This document shows positions 1-10,905 of a DNA stretch of 25,816 nt, piece after piece (the stretch's first letter is position 1; the number at the start of each line of letters is the position of its first letter). Both the position numbers and the translations under genes were made by a program. Source of the stretch: Scleroderma bovista (taxonomy: Eukaryota; Basidiomycota; Agaricomycetes; Boletales; Sclerodermataceae). The notes beneath the pieces were generated by a model that searched no databases, was not told the DNA's origin, and saw only the letters and a list, made by a program, of their open reading frames with translations. The stretch covers positions 1 to 25,816 of the forward strand of contig JAYMGJ010000118.1 in the NCBI GenBank assembly GCA_037178675.1, read 5' to 3'.

Positions 1-160
1 TACAGGGGTGTCTAACCACGGTGTTCGTCTTTCACTCCTGTGGGGTCTGCGTCAGAGTGAGGTTATGCTGAGGATAGATGTCACCGAGTGAAGAAGGGAG
101 TTATTCATGGGTTGAGTTGAAGGCATGCGGCATGTTGCATGTGGCATGTTGATGTCTTCG
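1..160 (-). other. LINE 3' UTR (partial)
   Basis: This stretch lies downstream of the ORF2 stop (161-163) and has no coding frame. It holds a short GCATGTTGCATGTGGCATGTT-type reiteration at about 126-150. No poly(A) tail or target-site duplication is visible because the element runs off the window. Confidence 0.6.
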
Positions 161-3100
161 CTATGTCCTGTGCTGCCCTGTGGGTCTGGGGTGTTTAGGA
201 TTGCTGCTTTTCTGAGGGATGGGGATGTTGCCGAAAACCAGGTGTAGGCGTTTTGTGTTGTCTATGTACCTGAACAGCGCTTGTTGTGCGGCTTTCTCGG
301 ATAAGAGATGTGAGGTTGACGACACATTCCAGCCTAGCTTCTGTCGGAGTATGTGCCATTCTCTGTTGTATCTGGGGCAATCAAATAAGTAATGGTGGAC
401 TGTTTTGATTTGATTGTCACCGCATTGTAGACATTCGGGGGTGGCGCTTTTCTTAATTCTGTGGAGGTGCTTGTTTAGCAGGATGTGGCCTGTATGGAGT
501 TGGATGTATATTGAGGTGTGTTTCTTCTTCAGATGACCCGTCAGGCGCAGGAATGAATTTGGTGTTTGCAAAGGGTCTAACACTTCAATGTGGGGGTGTC
601 GGGGGGAGATCTTCCATTCCTCGTGCCATCTTTTCTGGAGTTGGTTTTCGTGGGTCTGTTTGACTGCAGACGTGCTCATTGGGAGCTTCTTCCAGAGTGT
701 TTTGGGTAGTTCCCTTCGTGGGCTGGCTGTCTCCTTTCTCAGCGCCACTAGTTTGGCCTCTCTATCAGCTAGTTCATTACCCTCTATGTCTGCGTGACCG
801 GCTATCCAGTTCAGGTTGATTGCCTTGTCATCGAGGTCTTTTTTCTCCTGCAGGTGTCGAACCAGTTTTCTGAAACAGAGCAGTAGATAGTGCCCTGGTT
901 TGGCTGTGGGACGCGCACCTGATCTAATTACTGCTCAATTATTGGCGAATATTGTTGCTGGGAAAGTTGCCTTGTTTCTTGTCGATAGGAGTTGGGCCAC
1001 TAGTATTAGTCCGACTGCCTCAGCTTCGAACACTGTGTGTTCAGTGTCATCCCCTAAGTGGAATCATAGCATTGCTATGTGGTTGTAGTCCATGTAAAGG
1101 GATGCTGCTGCTCCTACTTTTCCGCCGGTGCTAGACCCATCAGTGAATATCATGGTGCGGGTGTTGCAGTTCTGGAACTCAGCGATTGTGTCATCCTTCG
1201 AATTGGCTATGGATGTGGCGAATGGAGTGCGCGAATTTGGGTGGGTGGGGCGTGGGTGTATGGTTTCTACTGTCCTTGGGTCCACTGCGAGATGCCTCAT
1301 CATGAGGTGGAGGGCTGATTGATGGCACTTCACTGGTCCTCATTTTGCTATGCAGGTTATGATGGGGTTGAGCGGGTGGTGAGGCGGGAGAGTGGATATG
1401 CATATGAGGGAATTGAATAGCGCGTGTTGTATCAGGTGGGGTCCCAGGTACAGATTGGCGTGGATCTCGAGGGAGTCAGTAGGGGATGATCTCATTGTGC
1501 CAGTTATTTCCAGGAGTGCTGTCCTCTGCATTTGGGTGATCTTCTTTGCTGTTCCCATGGCTCCTCATACAGGAGTGCCAGTTGTCCTATTGTGTGTCGG
1601 GTGGAGCCAGATGCTTGCGGCATATAGTGTTCGGGGTACTACTACCGTCTGGTATAACTGGTGTATTAGTTTCGTAGTTACTCCTTGTGCTCTTCTAGAC
1701 AACCGTCGGAGGAGGATAGCATAGCGTGCTCCTTTGGCGATGGCGTAAGCTGTATGTTCTCTCCAGTGGAATTCCTGGTCAAGTATGATGCCAAGGAACT
1801 TGTGGGTGGGAGAGGGGTTGATCGTGGTTCCTCTGACTACCAGTGGGGGGCGTTCCTTGGTCCTGTTTAACGAGAAGTCTATCAGCATGAATTTGCTGGG
1901 GGCGAAGCAAGAGTTGTGAAGGTTTGACCATTCAAAGCCTCCTTCGCTTCTTTCCAACATGTCTCGAAGTATTTGATGCGTCTCCTGGAACATTTTTCCT
2001 ATGGCTAGAAAAGCAGTGTCGTCTATGAACACTAATGTCAGTTGCTGTTTTCCGGATGCTGTCCTTACCAGGTCGGAGTCGTATATGATGTATAAGATCA
2101 TAGATAGTGGGTCGCCTTGTCCAATGCCATTCGAGATGTTGAACCATTCTGAAGTGTAGTCATCGAATCGTAGTTTTGTTTTTCTTCCACAGAGCATTCT
2201 GTCTGTGAAACTTACAATTTCTGGGGGGAGCTGGTGACATTTCATGTTGTGGATCAGTCGGTCAGTAACCGTGTTGGGGAATGTGCCTTTGATGTCAAGG
2301 AAGAGTGCTGAGACAACCTTCTTTTGTCTCCATGCATGTCGGATAGTGTTCTCCAGTAGATGGAGAGAGTCCTCCATGGAGCAACCTGGTCTTCCTCCGA
2401 AGTGGGTATTTGGTAGGAGATTGTGTGATTCCAATATGTAAGACGTACGGTCCACCACAATGGCAGACAGGAGCTTCACTGTTGTGTTCAGTAGGGCTAT
2501 TGGGCGGTAGGCTTTCGGGACCAAGTAGTCGGGTTTCCCTAGTTTCCGTAGGATCACTGTTACCGATTCGCACCATGGGTTGTAGTACATTCTTAGGTTG
2601 ATGGCTGCGTTAAATATGGGGAGAAGGTAGTCGATGAGTATCTGGCAGCGTTGGAATACGATGTTGGCTACACCATCTGGTCCTGGGGCCTTGTATGGGC
2701 TGAGGTTGTTGATGGCTTGCACTAGTTGTTCCTTTGTGATTTCAGTCCAGTGTTCCGCTGGTTCTGGGTACAGATAGTCAGTGGGGACTGTGGATTCATC
2801 GGGAGGTGGGGGGAACAAAGCCTGAGTGAGAGTCTCACTCTTTTCCTCATTCGTCGTTGCATAGGTAAACTGCCCATCTGGGTTTGTTATGCATAGGGTG
2901 GGGATTCGTGTTTTTCCTCCGTCTCCGCCTGGGTTCGAAATATACTTGTGCGCTATCCAAATGTCAGTACCTGCCACATCATTGAGCCAGTTCTTCCAAT
3001 GGTCCTCTTTTGTTCTTCTAATTTCCTTGCTTAGGGCATTTTCTTTCTCATGTACTTGGGTATGTACGGCGTGTTCTGGAAATGCTTGGTATCTATGAGT

Positions 3101-4141
3101 GGTTTTGCGCAGTTGCTTGAGTTTACCGGCTAGTTTGGTTAGGTCTTCTGTCCACCACCGTTTTGTGTGGGGGTGAGGGCGTGTCTTGGGGACCTTCGAC
3201 TCTACTGTACAGCGCAGGGCTTCATCGAGGTTGCCTGCCGCTAGTTGGAACTCCTCAGCTGTTTCCAGTACCTTGGGGGGTCCCATGAGATCGGTTAGCA
3301 AGTTCCCTAGGGCTAATCAAAACTTATCCCAGTCTACACTGCGGTAGTTCCAGGCTGGGCTTTCATTGGAGGCTGCAGTTGACATCTCGAGTACCATCAG
3401 GATGGGGTGGTGATCGGTTTTAGGTCCACGTCTTTCCGGCGCCATGTCACAGGACACAAGGGACTCACTTGTGTGTTCAGTGCAGAACATGTTGTCCGGT
3501 CGCATCCAGTTCCATGTGCTTGACGACTGTAACGTCAGTATACCCTTGGGGAGGATCTGGACCATACCATAGTCAGTGACTAACTCGAGTATCTTGCCTG
3601 ACACTTCTAGGGCTGCTGCTGTGAACAGGTGGCTGTTGTGGTCCTCGTCCCAAAGAGGATGGTGCCGGTTGAAGTCACCTAACCACAGCATGTGGTCGTC
3701 CCTGGTTGGGTGCAGCTCCTGGATGTTGGCATCCAGGAACCATTCAAACTCTTCAATGGTTCTGTCGTGATTGTTGTCATTGTATATGTTGAACACTGTG
3801 CACCGCCTGCCCGACATCTCGAGCTGGATAACCACGATGTCCCTCGATGGGAACGGGATCTGTTTCCATGTGTTAGTACTGACTCTAGAGCTGACTAGCG
3901 TTACCGCTCTGGGCTTGTCCTCATGGGTGTACTTGCAGGTCGGATATGCTACTCTCCAGTGGGTGCTGGCTCTGGTGTTACCCAGCAAGTTGAGAGCTGG
4001 TTCCTGCAGAGCTAGTATGTCCCATTCGTCTGATATAGAACTGTTAAGTAGTGTGAGTTGGGCTGTGTGGGAGGTATTGAGGTTCTGCTGCCATATGTGT
4101 AGGTGCTGGGGGAGTGTGGGATGTGTTGCTTGCACGTTCAT
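161..4141 (-). pseudogene. LINE ORF2: endonuclease / reverse transcriptase / RNase H polyprotein, five in-frame TGA stops
   Basis: One minus-strand frame runs from ATG 4141-4139 to TAG 163-161 (1,326 codons before the stop), broken only by TGA at 3317, 1565, 1340, 1064 and 935. In order: APE endonuclease (residues ~14-270; QNLN, LALQEP, WLGDFNRHHPLWDE, TDHHPI); reverse transcriptase (KAPGPDG ~484-490, FLDIKG ~614-619, GIGQGDPLSM ~672-681, FIDD ~705-708, all catalytic Asp present); RNase H (FTDGSS ~1000, FEAEAVG, then FANN where DN is usual, and GHADIEGNELAD); and a CX2C...HX4C knuckle (CLQCG...HYLFDC). It would nick DNA and prime reverse transcription at the target. Every break reads well as Arg (CGA), for example between DKF and LALGN. 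It cannot make a full protein as it stands. Confidence 0.92.
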
Positions 4142-6172
4142 GGGAGTGGCAGGGATGGGGATGGGGGTGGGTTCTCTTGTTGTGTAGGTTGTTCGTGAGA
4201 GCAAGGGGGAGTTGACGAGAGGTTTCCAGGGAAGTGTAGGGGGGACAGCACTGGAAAAGGGTCCGGAAGGGTTTGTGGTCTACTTTCCGTCATTGGGGAG
4301 GGGTCCAGGTTATCCTCGAGTGGGGTGGGTATTATGGGGGCGGAGGAGGTGCTGCCTGGGATTACTGGACTGGGGGGGGGGGGTGGACGTGCTTTTGGGT
4401 TTGCTGCATCCAAGGGGGACTAGGGTTCTTCCGTTGACGACAGGGGCAGACGGTGGTTGTTGGGATCCTAGTTCTTGTTGTTGGATCATCCATTCAATGG
4501 TTCATTGTTGGAGGTCTGCGGAGTTGTGTGCAGGGGGTGCATTGTCTGTGAGTGGTTGGGACTGGGCAATGGGTCCCTGAGGTTTGGGGGGTATCAATAC
4601 TTGCGTCCAAGGTTGCTCGGTTGGGAAGTATGGCATGGAGTTTTCGGGGGTGCGCATGTTGAGTGCTTCGAGTTGAGTCTTGTATTCAGGGCATTCCTTG
4701 TCCAAGCTGCTATGCGATGACGACCTACAGCTGATGCAGTAGTAGGTGTGGTATGAGTTGCACTTGTAGTGGCGGTGTTCCCCTGCGCAGGTGCCACATG
4801 TGTCCTTCTCCTCCGTGCAGTTTTTGGCCATGTGACCCCATCGTTGGCATTTGAGACAATGGAGCGGTTCTTTCTTGTCCTTGTACGGGTGGAGTTTACC
4901 GTAGTCGAAGTACATCCCCAATTCTATGAGTTTGTTTGCTGCTTTGGGGTTGTTGAGGGACATCAGTGCATGTGCCACTCGCTGGTTTCTTCTGCACCTT
5001 TGGGGGTCCTTGATCCACTTCATCTGGGTGATGGAGTTGGGGGGAATGTTGTTGGTCTTTTCTATGTCCCGTAGCGTTTGTTTGTCATTGACTTTTGCCA
5101 TGACTGGCATGAAGGGAACCAAGATGTTGTATGTTCTATCTTTTACGCATGCATTTCCTCCTAGGCTTTCCGTCAGTATCAATTTTCTTATGGGGTCCCT
5201 TACCCAGGCTGCGGCTTCCACTGATGCCATTTCGATGACATATCCCCTGTTCCGCAGGTGTATGAGGGCCTTGGCTTGTAGGGTGGGTCCGCTTGGGTCC
5301 TGTAAGTTCGTCAGCGCCTTCTGAATCAAGGTGATTACTTCATTACGTGATGTCTCCTTGTTAATAGTGGGGTGATCTGGTCCAATGTCTAGCAGGATCT
5401 GCCTTTCCTTTATGGCTGCATGTGCTCTGGTTGTATTGGAGCAGAGGGTGTGTGCGTTCTGATCAGGTCTCCTAGGTGGCATTTTTGTGACTAGTGCATT
5501 TCTGTACGGAGTGGAGGGGTGGTCTTGTTGGGATGAGGGGGCGGGGGTAGCGGTGAAGGCTTCTTTGATCTGGTTTGGAAGTCCAGTTAGCTCGTCAGCT
5601 GTGTCACTTATGTATTGTGCTACACTGTGCAGCTCATTTCTTGTTTCCTCGATTGTATGGGAGAGCATCTCTGCTGATACCTTGTTGGTCTCCGTTGTTC
5701 TGCGAACTTCTTCCATGCATTCCTTCAGGGCGTTGATCTGGCTTTCGAGGGCGACAGATGATGTATCAATTTGGGGAGAAGGGATGGGCGGTGGGGGTAG
5801 GGATGGGCCGGAGGGTAGCGAATCAATCAGGATGGCTGCTGAGCAAATGGCATCTGCTGTGATTGCTGTGATGCCTGGGGCTGTGTTGGTGATGTTGAGC
5901 AGGACCAGGCACAAGGAAGAGTGGTTGGGGTCCTGGTTCGCTTCGATGAGGCCACGTTCAAGTAGATGCTTCTTTGCCTGGGCCACAGAGGTTATTGAGG
6001 AGGCGGTAGAGGGGTGATTGAGTAGATCTTCTTTGGTTTTGCCTGTCGTTAACTTTTCATATACTGCAGTATGCCTTCTGGTGTTTACCGTCGTGCGGGG
6101 ATGGGGGAGGGTCACTGGGGGGGTTGCTACTGGGGGAGGGTCGCCCGTTGGCCCTTTGTCACTGTCGCTCAT
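4138..6172 (-). pseudogene. LINE ORF1: RNA-binding Gag-like protein with three zinc knuckles, degraded tail
   Basis: The frame is open from above 6172, but the first ATG is at 6172-6170 (MSDSDKGPTG), so I choose that start. The N-terminal half is Pro/Thr-rich. A probable helical stretch near residues ~150-200 (LKECMEEVRRTTETNK) may mediate oligomerisation. Three knuckles lie at residues ~439-494: CLKCQRWGHMAKNC, CGTCAGEHRHYKC and CISCRSSSHSSLDKEC. Family knowledge says such ORF1 proteins package the LINE RNA. The frame stops at TGA 4501-4499, yet the sequence beyond stays protein-like and Pro-rich. After a run of about 11 G at 4372-4382 the reading shifts frame and ends at TGA 4140-4138, overlapping the ORF2 ATG. 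I therefore read 4499 as a nonsense mutation and the G run as a length change. Confidence 0.85.
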
Positions 6173-6458
6173 GGCTATAGCGATTGTGGGGTTATAGCAG
6201 GCTAGTCTATTGAAAATGTGGAACAGGGCTAGTTTGGGAAGGGGGCTGGCGAGTAGTGCCTGGGTCAGTGATGGAATCGAGGTCACTGGGTCTAGTCGCT
6301 AGGTTGCGAGTGTATGTGCTTCAGTAGACTAAAGCTTGTAATAAACTGCTTCTTTAACATTGGACGTGGTGTCGACGGGCTTTGCTCAGTGATGCTGCTG
6401 TTCAGTTTTCGGGGTCCTGAACGGGGTGCCAACTGGAGCGGAGTCAAGAAGCGGTCAA
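6173..6458 (-). other. LINE 5' leader (untranslated)
   Basis: This is the non-coding sequence between the ORF1 start and the LTR fragment. The ORF1 frame remains open to about 6286 without an ATG. No promoter motif is convincing. LINE promoters of this group are normally internal to the leader, but nothing here shows it directly, and the exact 5' boundary is uncertain. Confidence 0.45.
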
Positions 6459-6572
6459 TAGACTCCACTTGAGCCTAGAGAAATACTTGGACTTGAATAG
6501 ATTGAATAAACTTGAGATATCAGAGCCTTTAGACCTTCACTGAAGCCTACAAGACTCAAAGAGCTGAGGGGA
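6459..6572 (-). repeat. LTR fragment, 114 bp, same family as the gypsy LTRs
   Basis: This segment (TAGACTCC...GAGGGGA) matches 16755-16868 of the gypsy 5' LTR almost base for base, in the same orientation, and the complementary part of the solo LTR near 10500-10610. It is only a scrap of the 2-kb LTR, flanked by the LINE leader on one side and unrelated sequence on the other. It is a third insertion of this LTR family in the window, now almost wholly deleted. Confidence 0.88.
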
Positions 6573-7549
6573 CATCAGGAAAAAACATTTTGCTATGTAG
6601 CATAGCCACTGAGGTACCGTGTCACTTAGAGACGCCAGCGTCATATGTCGCATCCGGCAGGTGATTTGTAGTGCTGTCAAGCTGTCACCACATGACATGT
6701 AGCACACAGTCGCCGATATTGCTGATAGCACTGTCCCAACAGTTTGTATAGTCATTGTAGCTGTCATTCACACTATGTGTTCAACATAGCCTGTGTTGTC
6801 ATCATTACATTGCTCCCTCAATGAGATTAAGGTCCTTGTTATCCAGTACTATTAATTACCAAGGGCCACAAATGTATCTAAATCAATATATGAGTTAACG
6901 TGAAAGGTGCTCGCCGTCTCCAGCACGTTATCTGACAACCAATCCAAACTGATATGTCTGCCACACTGCCCTTGAAGATGGCAAGGGCGTGCGAACCGAT
7001 CAACACTGATCACCGAGACATTGGGCTGGTGGTTGCGCGTGGAACGGGTTACAATGTATTGACCAGAAACAGGCTCACGCCGCCGGAGTGCAGTGAACTG
7101 TCAAGACCGGTTCTCCTCAACGATCTTACTAGGAGGTCCAGAGGTGCAGGGAACTAATGAGGAGGTAAGTCCAGACACTAGTAGGTGCTAGTTAGTGTGG
7201 AGAGTCAAGTCCGGGTCAAATGAACAAAGTCCGGGCACTAGAGGAGCACAGGGAGTAAGTCCGTGTTTTTGCGGAGTAAGTCCGGACCGCGGGAAAGTGG
7301 TCCAGAGTTGAGCGCAGCTTGTCTGGAGTGAAGGACATCCCAGAGGTGGGATAGTCCTGAGAGGTCTAGCGTCAAGTCTGGGACAGAGGTGGCTTTTGCC
7401 CTTGTGCAAGTAGGAGACTTGCTAGGATCGGACATAGGACCAAGGGGACAAGATAGGATGGAGGCCGGAGGCCGGAGTTGGCCGGAGTTCAGGAGTTCAG
7501 ATGAACAGATGGATTAGGAGAGCATAGTGGGTAGTACAGAGTGGGGAGT
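6573..7549. other. Non-coding stretch with small direct repeats
   Basis: I see no gene. The hexamer AAGTCC recurs five times between 7167 and 7283, usually as GTAAGTCC or AAGTCCGG, and there is a short GGCCGGAG reiteration at about 7461-7490. The region starts with ACATCAGGAAAAAA at 6572, a string that recurs at 7550. Open frames here (for example 6954-7157) are short and have no recognisable protein character. Confidence 0.5.
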
Positions 7550-7907
7550 ACATCAGGAAAAAAACACATGGCAATATAGTACTATATAGCCTCTATAGCA
7601 CTCAAAGTTCCATAGACAAGTCCCCAATATAAAGGCAATATAGCACCCTGCAAGAAATCTATAGCACTCTATAGTAGTCATAGTTTGACATGTAAATATA
7701 TATCCAATGTAGCAGGGCTGCTATGGAGGTTACCAAGACTATATATTGTGACATAGACCCTTCAACTACTATCTTGACTTCCATTGCCACTTGCTATCAC
7801 AACAGTGTAGCACAACATAGTCTCAATACCTTAATCAGGCAGTATGTGGCACAATAGAATATCCATTTCACACTAATAGTGCTTGACACAGAGTTAGATA
7901 ACTTAGA
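7550..7907. other. A+T-rich 3' flank of the DUF6532 gene with TATAGCA-like motifs
   Basis: This interval follows the stop codon of the DUF6532 gene and is rich in ATATAGCA / CTATAGCAC motifs (about 7575-7680). It opens with ACATCAGGAAAAAAA, matching the string at 6572. It may be 3' UTR plus a diverged short repeat. No coding frame is supported. Confidence 0.4.
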
Positions 7908-8863
7908 TCAATCCAACTCATCCTCAGTCGTTGATCCCTCCTGGTGTTCCTTAATTGCAGCTGCAATAATTTGTGCTGACACTACATTCTGAGGCTCCAC
8001 AGCAGGCGCAGGCACTCCAGAATGGATCCTAACTTGACAGTTGGTAATTGCAACGAATGCAGACAAAATACTCACCGTCCCTCCTTGTAAATCTTGGCAC
8101 AAATACCCTTCAACACCCCAAATTCCTTTGTTGCCTCATCAAAATCTTGGAGACACTTGAGGTGGGCACCGTATGTGACGCGGTAGTCTTGGACCATAAA
8201 AGCCAGATCTGTGCGCGTGCCAGTCATCCATTCATTGACACAGCACTCGATCTAAGCCACAATAAGTGACAGTCAACTCAGTACTCATACAGAAGAATCC
8301 GACTTACAGCTGTCAGCACTAACGCCAGTGCAGGGAGAGGAAATGGTTTAAACCATGTGGGATGTTTGATGCCTTCATTGTTCTTGTTCGCGAACCACAT
8401 TGTGTTGATAACCTTCTGGATGATCGGTGCCTTCAGAAACCCACGACGGTCATCTTGCAGGGGTGCCCTATGCTAATCACCACATTTCAGTAGTTGCACC
8501 CAGCGCGCCCGGAACAGGAGACTACCAAACCTTGAATGCAAAGCTTGCACCCTCTTTCAATTCCTCCACTAACACATGATTCTTCTTGATTGCTAATTTG
8601 GTCTGGCTGCTGTGGAAATTAAACATAACCTCAACTAGGGGGCAGAGCTTGGCCTTGAGCTCGCTGCGAACTTGCGAGCCACGGATGGTAATCTATATAA
8701 CATAGAAGTAGCATAACGAGATGGCCAGTAAGGAACTTACGAGTTTGGAGAGCTGGGGCATCCGCACAAGATTAACACCTGTGATCCGAAACACCTTGGC
8801 CCAAGATGTGTTCACAAGCACAGTCTCCTGTACATGGTCAGGCATAGGACACTCAGCACAGAG

Positions 8864-8867
8864 GCGT
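8864..8867. repeat. Target-site duplication GCGT, first copy
   Basis: GCGT at 8864-8867 directly precedes the LTR and recurs at 10902-10905 directly after it. Removing one copy with the LTR restores the reading frame of the interrupted exon. Gypsy elements usually make 4-6 bp duplications. Confidence 0.85.
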
Positions 8868-9399
8868 TGTCACGCACCAAACAGGTTTGGTACAGTGAAC
8901 ATGGAAGATAACGCCTATATCGAATGATCCTTATGCGAAGGATAAGCACGATGGACCCTCATCGTAGCCATCTATCGCACAAGACGACTATCCTGATGCG
9001 AGAGATGAATGCCAATGCAGACAGTCATCTATCGCACGAGAACCGCCAAGAAGCAGAAGAAACTGAAGGAATAACATTAATTGTGGTATGAGAAAGAAAT
9101 GCACACGTCTGCAGTCCAACTCCCATACCAGAACGATCAAAGAAGCCAAAGAATTGATGGAGAAACAAAGGAGAAAGAGAAGAAATGATTTTTAGCGCCC
9201 AAATGTCATTTTTAGGGGCCCAGTGCCGGCATTCCGATATTTTGAATAGCTCCGTCGTTTCTGAAGCTATCAGGCACGTGACTATACCGTCAGAAGGCCT
9301 AGAGCGTGGTCTATCTGCCTGTCAAGTTTTGACGCAAATCCGTTCATTTCCCACGGAGATATTCCCCCCGCAATCCAGACGTTTGCTTCATCGCTCACT

Positions 9400-9792
9400 A
9401 TGGAGTCCGTATTTTCTCTGGATCATTTCTCCGCTATTGCTGCAGATCTCCACTATGTCCTGGTCTTAGGACAGCCTCTCCCAGAGTTCCCGTGCACTGC
9501 CTGGCACATATCTTCCCAGCCTGCTCCCTCAGTCCCTCTCGTTCTCGGTCAGCGCGTTCTCCTCGTCAGTCCTGCGTCAAGGACGTACTTTGGTCATCTT
9601 AGGTCTATTGTCAAGCTTGAGAAGTCTTCTCTGGTCGTCTCTGTGTCCCCTGAGCCCTCAGCCTATGGTCCCTTCCTCCCAGATACTTGCCATGTCCATC
9701 TTCCTCTGTCGTTCGTCTCACTTCCCTGGATGCGTCGAATTCAATACTCTATCCGCTTCCCTACTTTCAGACGACGTCCCCCAGCACCATGA
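9400..9792 (+). CDS. Open frame inside the LTR, unknown (130 codons), conserved in both LTR copies
   Basis: An ATG-started frame in the sense direction of the LTR encodes 130 residues with a protein-like middle (QRVLLVSPASRTYFGHLRS). The other LTR has the same frame at 17957-17583, ending after 124 residues. Over the shared part I count about five amino-acid differences. A second overlapping frame (9590-10006) is also open in both. I do not recognise either. They could be an accessory ORF, the end of pol overlapping the 3' LTR, or chance openness in a C-rich, recently copied sequence. Confidence 0.3.
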   Translation: MESVFSLDHFSAIAADLHYVLVLGQPLPEFPCTAWHISSQPAPSVPLVLGQRVLLVSPASRTYFGHLRSIVKLEKSSLVVSVSPEPSAYGPFLPDTCHVHLPLSFVSLPWMRRIQYSIRFPTFRRRPPAP

Positions 9793-10079
9793 CAGTTATT
9801 CCCCCCCACTTTATAGTGCTATTAGGAAGAAGAACCCTCTCTCGTTCTTTCCCAGAAGAGAGCTCGTCAAGGGAGCCCATGGTTGTGCTTCAGCGGCGCT
9901 AGAACACATGCACTATACTTTAGTGTATGCTGACCCCCCAAAAAGACCTCTGGACCCCTGGTACCCTTCTTGTGGCTGTTTTGTCTCGGATCAATCCCCC
10001 TATTAATCCCAGATCTTCCCCATTGTTGTCCCATCAAATTCCTGATGGTACACAGCCCCCCATCAAACTTCTTAGGCTG

Positions 10080-10380
10080 TGCATCAATGACTCCTTCTGC
10101 TGTGCAGTGACTCATCCCTTGCTTACTGATGCTCTCTTGTCATCAGTATTACTCTATCCCTTTCGCATTTTTGGTATATTACTCAGCTGATGACTCACTC
10201 CCTTACCAATCAATCTTGTCATGCAGCTTACTCATTCCTTTACTCAGCAGCTTATTCATGCTTCCTATGCTTACTCATTCCTGCTTATCCCTTGCTTACT
10301 GATCGCTTACAAACCCCTTACAAAGCTCTTACCAATCCCTTACCAATCCTTGACAAATTCTGCTTACTCCCTTCTCTTTT
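10080..10380 (+). repeat. CTTAC-rich degenerate reiteration in the LTR U3 region
   Basis: About a dozen TTAC/CTTAC motifs occur in this interval, several as GCTTACTCATTCC or CTTACCAATCC with 10-14 bp spacing. They lie just upstream of the TATA-like box. The other LTR has the complement (GTAAG motifs) at about 16970-17260. Position and spacing suggest upstream promoter elements, which is inference. Confidence 0.6.
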
Positions 10381-10407
10381 TGTACTTTAATGCTGTGCCC
10401 CCCCATG

Positions 10408-10415
10408 TATTTAAA
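10408..10415 (+). promoter_or_regulatory. LTR TATA-like box (TATTTAAA)
   Basis: TATTTAAA is the clearest core-promoter motif in the LTR and is conserved in the other copy (16942-16949). A start about 30 nt downstream would produce RNA running rightward, antisense to exons 5-1 of the DUF6532 gene and towards the Plavaka reading frame. Confidence 0.5.
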
Positions 10416-10901
10416 CCCCTGGGCTCAGCCCAGTGAAAGAAGACCCAATTGCACGAAATTATCCCTCTCTCAGACTCTCTCAATCAGTATCCCTTCAGTC
10501 TTTGAGTCCTTGTAGGCTTCAGTGAAGGTCTAAAGGCTCAATATTGTCAAGTTTATCCAAGTTATTCAAGATCTATTCTTTATACTAGGCTCAAACGGAG
10601 TCTAGGCTTCATACCAGTCAATCTTCCTCGCCTCTGGACATCAGAGGCATCCCTGCCCCTTTGCTGCACCAATCTCTAGGTGTAGTATCGCTGTTTCAGT
10701 CTCAGTCTACCCAATCCCCGCTTTGACACTTCCTAGGCTTTAGGAAGAGTCCAGACCCCTATCCCCTTCCCCCCTCCTCAGCACATCCTCTCTGGACACC
10801 GCGGAGGTAAACCACCACTCGCACATTCACATTTTTCGTAGTCCTTTGTTGGTGTTGTGTTTGGGTTATTACTCCGACCCAAATCCACACTTTGACTCAC
10901 A

Positions 10902-10905
10902 GCGT
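10902..10905. repeat. Target-site duplication GCGT, second copy
   Basis: This GCGT directly follows the last base of the solo LTR and pairs with 8864-8867. Confidence 0.85.

Larger units (their letters stand above)
1..6458 (-). mobile_element. LINE (non-LTR retrotransposon), I/Tad-like, 3' end beyond window
   Basis: The minus strand carries a two-ORF non-LTR retrotransposon. From its 5' side (high coordinates) it has a leader, ORF1 with zinc knuckles, then ORF2 with APE-type endonuclease, reverse transcriptase, RNase H and a C-terminal HHCC knuckle. This order is the known architecture of the I/Tad group; the clade is inferred because no tree could be built. ORF1 and ORF2 overlap in an ATGA (4138-4141). 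All coding lesions seen are TGA stops plus one homopolymer frame change, so the copy is fairly young. The left window edge cuts the 3' UTR. The right boundary at about 6458 is set by the start of an LTR fragment and is approximate. Confidence 0.9.
8868..10901 (+). mobile_element. Solo LTR of a gypsy-type retrotransposon (2,034 bp)
   Basis: The sequence begins TGTCACGCACC and ends GACTCACA, matching both ends of the gypsy 5' LTR at 16390-18489 in opposite orientation. It is flanked by GCGT on both sides and by no internal retroelement sequence, so it is a solo LTR left by recombination between two LTRs. It lies antisense to the DUF6532 gene. It lacks about 75 bp present in the other copy (16517-16591). 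Near the 5' end most differences from that copy are CG versus TG/CA. It is unusually long for an LTR and includes a repeat-rich upstream region, a TATA-like box and conserved open frames. Confidence 0.93.

Noticed and set aside
5487..6017. Plus-strand 176-codon frame
   Set aside because: It is the shadow of LINE ORF1, whose zinc knuckles and neighbours fix the minus strand as coding.
6573..7549. tRNA, 5S or SINE gene in the non-coding stretch
   Set aside because: I could not find a convincing A/B box pair or cloverleaf. Only short reiterations such as AAGTCC are visible.
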